A stretch of DNA of 30,655 nt from Caryophanales bacterium UBA4694. GTDB taxonomy: Bacteria; Bacillota_I; Bacilli_A; RFN20; CAG-288. Both the position numbers and the translations under genes were made by a program. The notes below the pieces were generated by a model. The model did no database searches. It saw nothing but the letters and a program-made list of their open reading frames with translations, and was not told the DNA's origin. The stretch lies in the NCBI GenBank assembly GCA_002404835.1, contig DHKM01000053.1:1-30655 (forward strand), written 5' to 3'. This document shows, one piece after another, positions 1-9,426 of this stretch (positions within the stretch are counted from its first letter, which is position 1; the number at the start of each line of letters is the position of its first letter).

Positions 1-27
1 ATCACTTGACTTTTTTATAGTTAGCTC

Positions 28-1686
28 CTATAAGCTAACACCATATTCCTTGCAAATTGACTTAAATGCAGTCCAATCGACTTCCACATATGTTTGGTTT
101 TGGACAAAAGATGTGAAATCAGACATTGTATAGGCTCCGCTATTTATTACCAATTGCCATAAGCCATAATGTCCAACTGCAATTTTGTCAAAATCTTCAT
201 CTTCATTATCATCAAATAAGTCGAATAGAACAAACATGATATCTCGTTCACAATATCCTCCATATTTTAGGCCTAGTTCATCATGTTCAAGATTGTATCC
301 CCATCGTTTGTCACTACTATTCGGAGCATCATAATAATCATCGTTGATATACATGATTCCATTCAGTTCATCACCATAATATTTAGTTACTAAATTTCCA
401 AAAATGGTAGGCCAGGATTCTCCCCAAGCAAGTTTCGCTCCCTCTTTTTTGTGAGAATAGTGTTCACCGCCGGGACTATCTGTGATGTCCACACAATGTT
501 GAATATAATGACCATATTCGTGAAGGATAACATCCCAATAAGAATAAGTATACAATCCTAGATAAGTCCCTGCATTTAAACGATTGCCAATAGGTTGACG
601 TGTACTTGCGCTCTCTCCTGGTTTTCCGTCTGTTCTAGGAAATTCCGCTTGTTGAAATGCAGGGTGTTCTCCTTCCATTTCGTAATAATATTTTTCGCCA
701 TAAATGAGTGCTTCTGAAATTTCCATCGCTTTTCCGATAAAATTGTCAGCGATTCCGTTGTTCTGAAACGTATATTCTCTTGTGAATACGAGCCCTAAAC
801 CCGTCATGGATTTTGTAATATTCACTGGCTCTGTATCATAGTAATAAAATTGTTCTGTATCCAATTTTTTTACTACACCAGTATACTCACCTTCAGAATA
901 GACCCTAACAAAACATTTGAAGCTATCCGAAGTAGTCGACGGAAGAGTAAAACTGAACTTCCCGTTTTCATCAGTTAAGCTATCCTTTAGTACAATTGTG
1001 CTCCCCTCATTACTTTTTAGAAGCTGGATTTTATGAAACTGTAATGGAAAGACTGTTCCCAAATTGTCTGTCCATTTAAATGAACCATAGACAGTATTAG
1101 AGCGATTAGGATTTATGACATTTCCCACAATTTGTTTTTCTTTGGAGACAGTGGGGTCTTGATATATATAATCCTTATTAACTTTTGCGTTAAATTCATC
1201 ATATTCTTTTTGAGAAATCTTTTCTTTAGATAATTGATCTGCCATGGAATTGCATATGTTTGTTCTTTGAGAAATGGAACTGATATATATTCCTGAATCC
1301 GTTTGGTAAAAATAAACAGGAATATCTTGAACAAGCTTGTTTTTTTGATTGAAGAAAGAAAAAGTAGCCTCTGGTGTAAATTTAAGGAATTTAATTTTGA
1401 TTATGAAACAATTATTATCTTCAGTATAATCTATTTCAAGTACTTTAATTTCACTAGATGATATGTTTAATATAAAAGAAAAATTGCTTTTTCCTTTTAT
1501 TTCAATAATTTCATCACACTTGCAAGTATTATCAAAAAATAGTTCAACATTGTTTTTTTCTTCAAATTTGGCTGTATTCGCAAATGAGTTTTCGCTTTCG
1601 TAATGAATTAATTGTTCAGAGCTGTTTGGATTAGAACTTAATAAGGGTAAAGATGAAAATAAAGTAATTAATTTTTAAAAAAACAT
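28..1686 (-). CDS. Secreted zinc-metallopeptidase-like protein with an in-frame TAA at codon 4
   Basis: The obvious ORF starts at ATG 1245 (405 aa), but that start has no signal peptide. The same frame stays open upstream for 147 more codons to an ATG at 1684-1686. This ATG follows a GGGAG ribosome site and a near-consensus promoter. The only interruption is TAA at 1675-1677 (codon 4), where a run of T meets a run of A. Beyond it the frame reads KLITLFSSLPLLSSNP, a plausible signal peptide. In the numbering from ATG 1245, a zinc motif HEYGH lies at 242-246 and Glu276 in GESW is a possible third ligand, which suggests a gluzincin-type fold. A beta-rich region resembling a CarboxypepD-regulatory/Ig-like domain lies around 50-150. 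A T/A substitution giving MFFKKL would restore the gene, so this is either a recent nonsense mutation or a base-call error. The substrate is unknown. The neighbour on the other strand is a decayed ABC permease, matching the secreted protein/ABC pairing seen elsewhere in the window. Confidence 0.72.
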
Positions 1687-1716
1687 TTTTTGTTTCTCCC
1701 TTTTTATTTTTTTAAT

Positions 1717-1745
1717 ATTATAAAGTTTAAGCGAATAAATTGCAA
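1717..1745 (-). promoter_or_regulatory. Sigma-A-type promoter of the metallopeptidase-like gene
   Basis: On the minus strand TTGCAA (1740-1745) is followed after 17 bases by a perfect TATAAT (1717-1722). It sits about 30 bases upstream of the GGGAG ribosome site and the ATG at 1686. This supports the long gene model rather than a start at 1245. Confidence 0.65.
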
Positions 1746-1826
1746 GTCTTTTAATAATACTTTCCCAACGGATAGGACTATGCACTCTTTTTTGCGGTCT
1801 GGCGGTCTTACGTTATCTTAAATTAA

Positions 1827-3640
1827 AACCTTTTCAATACTTTACTTATGTCATTGATGTTTGTTTTCGTTTATTTTGGCTCCTATGCATTGAAGAACGA
1901 TTCATTCTTTTACCTTTATCAAGCAATTAGAAGTTCTGATCATGTCGAAATCCAGATGAACCATACGATGACGACGAAGGAAATTCTGAATCGGTTTCCC
2001 GATTCCTGCTATGAAATGATGAATCAAACTCCTCTGATTGTTTTTTTAAGGAGTCTAAAGATAATTCTAGCCTTTACTGTAATCGGATGACCTATGAGAA
2101 ATATGAAAAGTTTATCGTAGACGGGAATTTGGTTTATAGCGGAGTCAATCAGAAAGTAGAAATCGACGATTCCTTAAAAGGTTATGTGTTTTATCAGTAT
2201 CGGAATTCCAATTCATCCGATAATGTGATTTTTGAGCAGAACCTTTATTATGATACGGATATCAAAGATACTTCCTATACTTCCGAAATCAAGATTTTTT
2301 ATTCCGAATCCTATTTCAGAAATCAGTATCCCGAATTCAAAGATATGGTATTCAAGGCTGACACTTTCTATGTCTTTTCGCCTTTCCTTTATTCTTCTAG
2401 ACATATCACTCATTTCAGAAACGTTCCTTATTCTTCTATGGAAGAAGCCTATCATGCGGATTACAATGAAATCTTTCCCAATGGAATCGAAACGATCCTT
2501 CTTGATCCGAAAGGAAAGAATCTATCAGGTGTCATTGTTCTGAATGATTCCGACATGGATAAAATCGTGGAAAGATATCATCGGCATAGTGATATCCTTT
2601 CCCTTCCCGGGAAGGATGATTTCAGGATGGCTCGTTTCATTTCAGACCATTATCTTTCTGTACAGGCTGATAAAGACATGTCCAAGAGGACAAGAACTTT
2701 TATTGAAACATATAATGCCAACACCAGCGGATATTATGTCAGCATCTTTACTTATGGTCTTCTGTCTTTCTTTTTTTTTCTTATGATTTTGTTTGTCCAA
2801 GTCCTGTGGTATACCTACAGTTGGAGGAAACATAAACAGGATTTCCAGATTCTTTCCTCTTATGGTATGACTTCTTGGGATATTTATCTTGTTTCTGCTT
2901 CTCCGATGCTGGCTGTTCTTTCTCTTTCCTCCTTGATTGGAGGTCTTCTCTCTTCATTTCAGACAAAGGGCATTACTTCTTTGTTCTTCGGTAGTGCTAC
3001 CTTCCTCGTTTTGACTCTTCTTTTTCTTTTGGCTTCGTGTTTTATTCATAGAAGGGGGAAAAAGAACGTGTATCCGAAAAAGATCTCTTCCTTCTCCTTG
3101 CGGAGAAATGTTCCGTTCCTTATCATAGATGGCTTGATAACTGCTTTATCCATGTTCTTTTTGTCCTGTCTTGTCTTTGATGGCGGGCGGATGAAAAATC
3201 TTACCGAAGAAGAGTATCCTGTTTATCGGATGCTTGGACTGGAAGGAATTACGGTACAATCCTACCTTTTTCCCTTTTTGGCTCTTCTTCTTGTTATTGT
3301 ATTTACAGGATTCTTGTTCGATTATTTTATCATTGATGATATCAAAGGGAATCTTTTCCTTCTTGTGGTCAAAGGTGATGAGAAAACCAGCACAAGAACA
3401 GAAGCTATCTATGGTCTATCTGCTCTTTTTTCCATGGGATTATCCATTCTTCTTTATTATTTTGCTGTCCTCTCCATGAATGCAATCTTCCACACCTCCA
3501 TACCGATTTTCGTGTTTGATCCACGTGTCCTTGTTCTAGCTTTTTCTGTTCTTCTGTTTAGACTGCTTCTTTTCTCGTTTGTCTTGAAACAGATGCTCAA
3601 ACCGAAACGTCTTCTCTCCTATTTGCGGGAAAGATATTAG
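1827..3640 (+). pseudogene. Decayed FtsX-like ABC permease, ATPase domain missing, frameshifted
   Basis: Two frames together encode one permease. The first (open from 1827, ATG 1848) gives a membrane segment, NDSFFYLYQAIR and the start of an outer domain. The second (517 aa from 2087) gives the rest of the outer domain, three membrane segments, a linker and four more membrane segments ending LLSYLRERY. The shift falls at the T7 run at 2041-2047: reading the other frame there gives KESKDNSSLYCNR, which joins onto the second ORF. The product aligns by eye with the minus-strand genes at 27367-29349 (NDSFFYL, YNKIFPDG) and 26796-27374 (TSIPIFVF, LAYLREKY). Here the two permease halves are fused in one frame, while on the right they are separate ORFs. 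The roughly 200-residue N-terminal ATPase of the right-hand relative is absent, and TAA at 1824-1826 closes the frame. A homopolymer base-call error could explain the frameshift but not the missing ATPase. Confidence 0.75.
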
Positions 3641-3766
3641 GATCGATGCTTTTTTGATTCCCTTTCTCATATTGGAAGATGCTTCCTTTGAGGATGGATA
3701 ATGATTCTGAGACTCCTTCTCTTGTTACTGATTTTGTATGCGAAAATGACAGGATACGAAGTCTTC

Positions 3767-3794
3767 TTGTAATGTAAGCCCTTTTATATAGAAT
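3767..3794 (+). promoter_or_regulatory. Probable promoter of the first two-component operon
   Basis: TTGTAA (3767-3772), 16 bases, then TAGAAT (3789-3794). It is followed by a strong AAGGAGG ribosome site eight bases before ATG 3815. The preceding 120 bases after the permease remnant contain nothing I can identify. Confidence 0.4.
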
Positions 3795-3814
3795 ATAGGA
3801 AGGAGGTTTTTTCT

Positions 3815-4528
3815 ATGCTTTCTATTGCAATTGTCGAAGACAAAGATGAACATATCCAACAATTGAAATCAATTCTCCGGGATTATCAGACAGAGAGAAA
3901 GGAAGAACTTTCGATTGATGTCTTCAAGAATGGTTTGAATTTCATCGAAGAGTATAAACCTTCCTATGATATTGTCTTTATGGATATTTCCATGCCCGTC
4001 ATGGATGGCATGGAAGCAAGCAGAAGGCTCAGGGAAAGGGACGGGAATGTGGATCTGATTTTCACTACGGTTTTGAAGCAGTATTCTCTTTTCGGATATG
4101 ATGTCAATGCGTCTGCTTTTCTGATCAAACCTTTTGACGAGGAAATGCTGAAAGCGAAATTGGATAAGATCATAAAAAGACGGAGACTGGAAAAGGAAGA
4201 AGGCTGGATTTTCCTAAAAGACAATGTTTATATCAAAGTCCTGAATCGTGATATCACATATATCGAAAGTCTGGATCATTATTGTATATTTCATACCCAT
4301 CAGGATCAGGAATATAGGAAACTGATTTCAATGAAGGAAGTACAGAACAAAATGGAAAAATCGGGATTTTTAAGATGCAACAATTCTTTTCTAATCAATC
4401 CAGTATATGTCGAGAAATACAAAAAGGATAGCATTTTTGTGGATGGGAAAGCTATACCGATTTCCAGAAGCAGGAAAAAAGAATTCTTCATTGCTTTGGC
4501 GGATGCCTTCGGAGATAAATATCAATGA
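3815..4528 (+). CDS. LytTR-family response regulator (AgrA/VirR type)
   Basis: Cytosolic transcription regulator of 237 aa. The N-terminal receiver domain (1-120) shows the acidic pocket IVEDKDE, phospho-acceptor Asp57 in FMDISMP, Thr84 or Thr85 in IFTT and Lys105 in LIKPF. The C-terminal LytTR DNA-binding domain (about 135-235) shows the typical pattern YIESLDHY ... FLRCNNSFLINP ... IPISRSRKKEF. The gene overlaps the downstream kinase by four bases (ATGA), so the two are translationally coupled and very probably partners. LytTR regulators usually bind imperfect direct repeats upstream of genes for surface or secreted factors. The adjacent GH3 gene is the natural candidate target, which is inference. 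A second pair of the same kind lies at 16547-18597. Confidence 0.92.
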   Translation: MLSIAIVEDKDEHIQQLKSILRDYQTERKEELSIDVFKNGLNFIEEYKPSYDIVFMDISMPVMDGMEASRRLRERDGNVDLIFTTVLKQYSLFGYDVNASAFLIKPFDEEMLKAKLDKIIKRRRLEKEEGWIFLKDNVYIKVLNRDITYIESLDHYCIFHTHQDQEYRKLISMKEVQNKMEKSGFLRCNNSFLINPVYVEKYKKDSIFVDGKAIPISRSRKKEFFIALADAFGDKYQ

Positions 4529-5844
4529 ATTCCATATTTCAACAGGATGTCAGTCTTTCTTTTGTGGTTGCACGAATCTTTTATCCGATATGGGTTGGAT
4601 TCGGTCTTCTTCTATATGTATTCCATCTTCCCAGAAGAAAAGGAATCCTTTGGAAGGCCCCGCTTTTTGTTCTGCTCGTTTTTGCTGTTTCCTTCCTTGT
4701 TCCGGTGAATACTCCTTTTGTTCCCGTCAATGCAATCTGCATTCTCTTTTGTTTTATTCTGGCTTTGTATTGTCTGTTTGCTCTTTCTTTCAAAGCAGCT
4801 TTATTCTATGGCTCATCTATATTTCTGCTGCAGAACATGTCATGGAATCTTTCTTACGGCATAGAAGTGTCATTGATTCATAATGAGATTGATTCCTTGG
4901 CAGGAGCTTTTCCTTTTCTTAGATTGGATACGGGACTGATTTTCTCTTTTTCCTGTTTTGTTTGTTATCTTTTGTGCTATTTGCTTTTTGTGAGACCGCA
5001 AAAGAAGCAATCCGATAATAATATAAAGAACTGGAAACTTGCCGTTTATTCCGTGTTGACGATTCTTGTTGTGTTTATTATCTCAGATGCCATCAATTCT
5101 TCAAAAATTCCTGAGTCATCTGTTCTTCGCTATTCCCTTACGGTGACCTGCTTTTCCCTTTTTGCTTCTTTATATGCTTCTAGTATGTCAGATCAACTTG
5201 AAATTGAAAAACAGGTTATGGATTCTTTGTTTAAGAAGGAGCAAAAGAATTATGAAAACCTCAAGATGAATATCGAGACCATGAACAAGAGGGCACACGA
5301 CCTCAAATACCAGCTCATGGACCTTGAAAAAGGAGCGGATATTTCCAATCTGGATTACATCCGGAATCTTAAAGCCAGCCTTTCTTTGTATGAACGATCT
5401 CCTAAGACAGGGTGTGCTGCATTAGACAATACGTTGAACGAAAAAGTCATTTCCTGTGAAAACCAGTCGATACTCTTTCTGTATCGTGTGGATGGAAGTC
5501 GTCTTTCGTTTATGGATGCACTTGATGTCTATGTTCTTTTCGGAAATGCCATCGATAATGCCATTGAATGCGTCATTCGTTATGATGATGTCAAAAAGAG
5601 GACTATCAGCATGAATTCCTACCAAAAGGGAAACCTTCTCAAATTCCACATTGAAAATCCATGTCTGGATGATGTCGTTTTTGATAAGGGAATTCCGCAT
5701 ACTAGGAAAAAAGACGCAATCTTCCACGGGTATGGAACCAAGAGCATGATGGAAATTGTCAAAAAATATCAAGGAACCATATCCTTTTCGAATAAGGATG
5801 GGATTTTTTCAGTCGATTTCCTTTTTATGCTTGACGATAACTGA
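4525..5844 (+). CDS. GHKL sensor histidine kinase (AgrC-like)
   Basis: Membrane kinase of 439 aa. About six hydrophobic segments fill residues 12-222 (for example 12-34, 45-62, 68-102, 137-156, 172-190, 203-220), followed by a coiled-coil-like stretch (223-256). The phospho-acceptor is probably His258 in RAHDLKYQL. The GHKL ATPase domain has its N-box at 339-348 (FGNAIDNAIE) and a G-box GYGTKSM at 402-408. This is the layout of AgrC/ComD-type peptide sensors. There is no separate periplasmic domain, so the ligand would be sensed in or near the membrane. No AgrB/AgrD-like genes are visible nearby, so the signal is unknown. The gene is coupled to the regulator upstream and ends 108 bases before the GH3 gene. 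Confidence 0.9.
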   Translation: MNSIFQQDVSLSFVVARIFYPIWVGFGLLLYVFHLPRRKGILWKAPLFVLLVFAVSFLVPVNTPFVPVNAICILFCFILALYCLFALSFKAALFYGSSIFLLQNMSWNLSYGIEVSLIHNEIDSLAGAFPFLRLDTGLIFSFSCFVCYLLCYLLFVRPQKKQSDNNIKNWKLAVYSVLTILVVFIISDAINSSKIPESSVLRYSLTVTCFSLFASLYASSMSDQLEIEKQVMDSLFKKEQKNYENLKMNIETMNKRAHDLKYQLMDLEKGADISNLDYIRNLKASLSLYERSPKTGCAALDNTLNEKVISCENQSILFLYRVDGSRLSFMDALDVYVLFGNAIDNAIECVIRYDDVKKRTISMNSYQKGNLLKFHIENPCLDDVVFDKGIPHTRKKDAIFHGYGTKSMMEIVKKYQGTISFSNKDGIFSVDFLFMLDDN

Positions 5845-5918
5845 TTATGTAAGACAAGTGGACCGATTACGAATGTTGGATTCCGTTTCCTTTGGTTTCA
5901 ATTACAATCTTTTTAGCA

Positions 5919-5932
5919 TTTAAGCGCTTACA
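5919..5932. promoter_or_regulatory. cre-like (CcpA/LacI-family) operator in front of GH3 gene
   Basis: TTTAAGCGCTTACA matches the catabolite-responsive consensus TGWAAGCGYTWNCA at 13 of 14 positions. It is centred on the palindrome TAAGCGCTTA, with flanking GCATT and AAATGC arms. It lies 20 bases before the GH3 start and just downstream of a possible -10 TACAAT at 5903-5908, a position suited to repression. The binding protein (CcpA or a local LacI-type regulator) is not encoded in this window. Confidence 0.6.
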
Positions 5933-5952
5933 AATGCAAAAAAGGGGAAATT

Positions 5953-8751
5953 ATGAAACCAAAAAAGAAAGTCTGGGGCATTGTCGGAGCAGGCGTCGGG
6001 GCCGCTCTTCTTGCCACAACGGTAGTTGCCGATGTCCTTGTCGGAAAGTATTCTTCCATGATTAATCTGTATTTTAGGAAGGATACCATCACCCATGTCG
6101 AAAAGACTGCCGATGAAGCATTGAAGGCTGCAAGAGAATTCACGAAGAAGGAAGAAGGAGAAGGTGCTGTTCTTCTGAAAAATGACGGAATTCTTCCTAT
6201 GACTGCCTCAAAGAAGAAATTGAATCTTTTCGGAAACTGTTCCGTGCAGAATCTTTATCAAGGATCAGGATCGGCATCCAGCTGGTTCAAGCAGGAACTC
6301 AACCATGATCTGAAGACCGGACTCGAGAACGCAGGATTCGAAGTGAATCCTGGACTCGACAAATTCTATCGCGATCATCTTCAGGAAAGAAACGATCAGG
6401 CTGGTGGAACCGCCAACATGACTGGTGCAGATGCCTCTATTTTTGAAGAGAAGATGTCTGATTATGAAAGTTATAATTATGAGAATCAGAACATCCTTGA
6501 CTATAGCAAGAACTACTCCGATACTGCAGTTGTGGTCATCGGAAGGGCTGGTGGTGAAGGCTCTGATGCTAAACTGGATATGGATGGTATCACAGGCGGT
6601 GATGCCGGAAAAAGTTATTTAGAGCTTCAGGATGTTGAACTTGAACTGATCGATTATGTCACCAAGAATTACAATAAAGTCATCCTACTTCTGAATACGC
6701 CAGGACCAATGGAACTTTCGATTGCCGATTCCGACAAAATCAATGCTGTCCTTTGGATGGGTATGCCTGGGTCCACCGGTTTTGATGCTATCGGAGAGAT
6801 TCTGAGTGGTGTTATTACTCCATCCGGACATGCTGCCGATACTTGGACTTATCGTATGGAAGACAATCCGACCTACTATAATTTTGGAGACTATACGTAT
6901 TCCAACTTTACCGATCCGTTAAACAAAGGAAGAGAAAAATACGTTTATTACACAGAAGGTATTTATGTCGGATACAGGTATTTCGAAACCGCAGCCAAGG
7001 AAAACTTCATCGATTATGACAAAGTGGTTCAGTATTCCTTTGGATATGGACTTAGCTATACAACGTTCTCGTGGAGCAATCCTTCTTGGGAGATTTCTGG
7101 AAAAGGCGGAGAAATCAAAGTCAGTCTGGATGTCAAGAATACCGGGGATACTTATTCAGGAAAAGATGTCGTTCAGCTTTATTATCACGCACCTTATGAT
7201 GCATCGGAGGGAATCGAGAAATCCGAAGTCGTCCTAGGTGGATTCGTAAAGACAAAGCTTCTTGCTCCCGGTGAGACGGAACGAGTTACTATCACCATGA
7301 ATTATGATGATATGGCAAGCTATGACTATAAGAACGAAAAAGCCTATGTCCTCTCCAAAGGTGAATATCAACTTTCTTTAAGAAGCGATTCCCATACTGT
7401 CAAGAACGAACTTGTCCATGATTTCAAGATCGACAACAAGATTGTCTATAATGCTGCTAATGGTGCAAGGTCTTCTGACAAGGTTGCTGCAACCAATCAG
7501 TATGATGATGTATCCAACGGCGATGGCACATTTGGAACGACGGCCAAACTTATGACCCGTTCTGATTTCAAGAACACGGTTCCGACTTCCAGAGATCAGT
7601 ATGCCAATGCTAGTGCCAATCAGGAGACCATCGATAGAATGTCCAATTCCTATGCTGGATCTGCTATCGATATCGAAAACTTGGACAAGATCTATCCGGG
7701 ATATGAGAAGCCGATTATGAATGCTAATAACGGTCTTGTCGTATCCGATATGATCGGTTTGGATTATGATGATCCACAGTGGGAAAAACTCTTGGATGAA
7801 CTTTCTCTTGATGACATGATGGAACTTTTCGGAAACTGCGGATGGCATAATCCTGCTATTGTCTCTATCCAGAAAGCTGCCGGTATCGATATGGATGGTG
7901 CTGAAGGTCTCCATGATCTTACAAAGGATAAGACTGGAAATCAGTATGCCATTACTGTCATTCTTGCATCAAGTTTTAATGTCGAACTTGCCAAGGAATT
8001 CGGAGATGTCTATGGTGATGAATGCCTTGTGAGCGGTATTTCTGCATTATATGCACCAAGTATGAATATCCATCGTTCTCCATTTGGCGGAAGAGCATTT
8101 GAGTATTACAGCGAAGATCCTCTTCTTTCCGGAAAGATGGCTGCAAGTCAGATTAAGGAACTTTGGGAAGAAAAGGGTGTGTCTGTCTATATCAAACACT
8201 ATATGCTCAATGATCAGGAAACCAATAGGCAAAATACGGTTCATACGTGGGCAACAGAACAGGCAATCAGAGAAATCTATGCTAGACCATTTGAGATTTC
8301 CGTCAAAGAAGGTAAGGCAACAGGATTCATGGCTGGTTACAATGCAATCGGAACCACATGGACTGGTGCATCCAAGGCAACCATGACGACTCTTCCAAGA
8401 GAGGAATGGGGGTTCACAGGTAGAATCATTACGGATGCATGCGATGACTATATTACCTATTCCAGTGATGCTGCCGTTGTTGCCGGTGTTGATATGTGGC
8501 TAACTGCCATGAAGGCAAAAGTCAGTGAGAAGATTACGACTTCCAATTACGGATTGCAATGCCTTAGAAGAGCTGCTCATGATCAGCTTTATGTCTTTGC
8601 GAATTCTTCTGCTACTCAAATGAAGGTCGAATATTCCTCAATCTGGAAAGTCTATGTCGGACTTGTGAATGCAGTACTTGTTCTTGGTATGATCGCCTGT
8701 GTTGTCTTCTTGGTATATCCGGCATTCTTCCTAAAGAAAAAAGAGAAGTGA
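5953..8751 (+). CDS. Circularly permuted GH3 glycosidase anchored at both ends
   Basis: Probable beta-glucosidase or beta-xylosidase type enzyme (932 aa) with reversed domain order. It starts with a lysine-rich tail and a membrane segment (7-31). Next come the GH3 C-terminal alpha/beta sandwich (about 65-350: GAVLLKNDG at 71-79, candidate acid/base Glu202 in GGEGSD, FGYGLSYT near 362) and an FnIII-like domain (about 384-480). The TIM-barrel domain that normally comes first is last (about 600-850): RSPFGGRAFEYYSEDP, Lys748-His749 and candidate nucleophile Asp828 in IITDACDD. A final membrane segment (about 900-925) ends KKKEK. With both tails basic, both ends should be cytoplasmic and the catalytic part outside. 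Permuted GH3 enzymes are known, for example in Ruminococcus albus and Butyrivibrio; the double anchor is the odd part. The usual SDW around the nucleophile is TDA here and DGP is replaced by GAEG, so the substrate cannot be predicted. A GGGG ribosome site precedes ATG 5953. Confidence 0.88.
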   Translation: MKPKKKVWGIVGAGVGAALLATTVVADVLVGKYSSMINLYFRKDTITHVEKTADEALKAAREFTKKEEGEGAVLLKNDGILPMTASKKKLNLFGNCSVQNLYQGSGSASSWFKQELNHDLKTGLENAGFEVNPGLDKFYRDHLQERNDQAGGTANMTGADASIFEEKMSDYESYNYENQNILDYSKNYSDTAVVVIGRAGGEGSDAKLDMDGITGGDAGKSYLELQDVELELIDYVTKNYNKVILLLNTPGPMELSIADSDKINAVLWMGMPGSTGFDAIGEILSGVITPSGHAADTWTYRMEDNPTYYNFGDYTYSNFTDPLNKGREKYVYYTEGIYVGYRYFETAAKENFIDYDKVVQYSFGYGLSYTTFSWSNPSWEISGKGGEIKVSLDVKNTGDTYSGKDVVQLYYHAPYDASEGIEKSEVVLGGFVKTKLLAPGETERVTITMNYDDMASYDYKNEKAYVLSKGEYQLSLRSDSHTVKNELVHDFKIDNKIVYNAANGARSSDKVAATNQYDDVSNGDGTFGTTAKLMTRSDFKNTVPTSRDQYANASANQETIDRMSNSYAGSAIDIENLDKIYPGYEKPIMNANNGLVVSDMIGLDYDDPQWEKLLDELSLDDMMELFGNCGWHNPAIVSIQKAAGIDMDGAEGLHDLTKDKTGNQYAITVILASSFNVELAKEFGDVYGDECLVSGISALYAPSMNIHRSPFGGRAFEYYSEDPLLSGKMAASQIKELWEEKGVSVYIKHYMLNDQETNRQNTVHTWATEQAIREIYARPFEISVKEGKATGFMAGYNAIGTTWTGASKATMTTLPREEWGFTGRIITDACDDYITYSSDAAVVAGVDMWLTAMKAKVSEKITTSNYGLQCLRRAAHDQLYVFANSSATQMKVEYSSIWKVYVGLVNAVLVLGMIACVVFLVYPAFFLKKKEK

Positions 8752-8765
8752 AAGGAAAAACGAAA

Positions 8766-9200
8766 ATGACGAAAACGAAAATTCTTGGATTGTCTCTTGC
8801 TTTTCTCTGTTTGATTCCATCCTGTAAGAAGGAGAACAAAAGAAAAGAGTACAAGGGAACTTATCATGTCGGTGTAGTGGATGAACTTGATAGGGGAGCG
8901 GATATCGTAGCTCTTCTTAATAGCGATGGCACCATCTACACGATAACGGAGGATACTTCCTCTAAGTATACGATTGTCGGAAAAGGCGGAACGATTCTCT
9001 GGGGAATCAAAAGCAATCAGATTTTCTCCAACATTGCATCATGTAAAGTATCTGAAATCAAATCCTGGAAGGTTTCCTTTGATGACAATGGAATTCCTAA
9101 TGCCATCAGTGGTATGAATCAAGATTGGATTCAGGCTCCGATTGTCGATGGAATCGGACTATCTGTTCTTGCTCTTCAGGATGCCTTCAAAGATCTATAA
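8766..9200 (+). CDS. Small lipoprotein downstream of GH3
   Basis: Predicted 144-aa lipoprotein of unknown function. The start MTKTKILGLSLAFLCLIPSC has a lipobox with Cys20 as the lipidated residue. I chose ATG 8766 because AAAGGA lies about nine bases upstream. The frame can be extended to GTG 8748, which overlaps the stop of the GH3 gene, but the added residues only lengthen the basic tail. The mature part has a short beta-rich look (GTIYTITEDTSSKYTIVGKGG) and no motif I recognise. It is co-transcribed with the GH3 gene and is followed by a strong terminator, so it probably works with that enzyme at the outer membrane face. That is inferred from context only. Confidence 0.75.
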   Translation: MTKTKILGLSLAFLCLIPSCKKENKRKEYKGTYHVGVVDELDRGADIVALLNSDGTIYTITEDTSSKYTIVGKGGTILWGIKSNQIFSNIASCKVSEIKSWKVSFDDNGIPNAISGMNQDWIQAPIVDGIGLSVLALQDAFKDL

Positions 9201-9212
9201 AAATTGAATTGT

Positions 9213-9248
9213 AGGCAAAGCAGTGTTTATTGCTTTGCCTATTTTTTT
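9213..9248 (+). terminator. Rho-independent terminator of GH3 operon
   Basis: Perfect ten-base stem AGGCAAAGCA / TGCTTTGCCT with an eight-base loop, followed by A and T7. It lies 13 bases after the lipoprotein stop. Confidence 0.9.
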
Positions 9249-9399
9249 AGTTGTTTAGAAAAAAACTAGATATAAGCTATATACTTTTTTTAGAGAAATC
9301 CCAATAAGAACTTTTTCTATAATTTGTACGACGAAAGTGGTTGATTTTTTGCTTGCTTTCTTTCAATTTTGTATTGTATACTAAAGTCACATGTGAAAG

Positions 9400-9426
9400 G
9401 TGAAAAAGGTGAAAAAGGTGAAAAAG
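9400..9426 (+). repeat. Three tandem GTGAAAAAG units at the start of a CDS
   Basis: GTGAAAAAG occurs three times in a row (9400, 9409, 9418), preceded by a partial GTGAAAG unit. Each unit supplies a possible GTG start and adds Val-Lys-Lys to the signal peptide. AAAGG at 9395-9399 is best spaced (nine bases) for the GTG at 9409. Copy-number change here would keep the frame but alter ribosome-site spacing and signal-peptide charge. Confidence 0.8.

Noticed and set aside
7378..7914. 178-codon minus-strand frame inside the first GH3 gene
   Set aside because: It is an antisense shadow with no ribosome site and no recognisable domain, in the middle of a well-supported GH3 frame.
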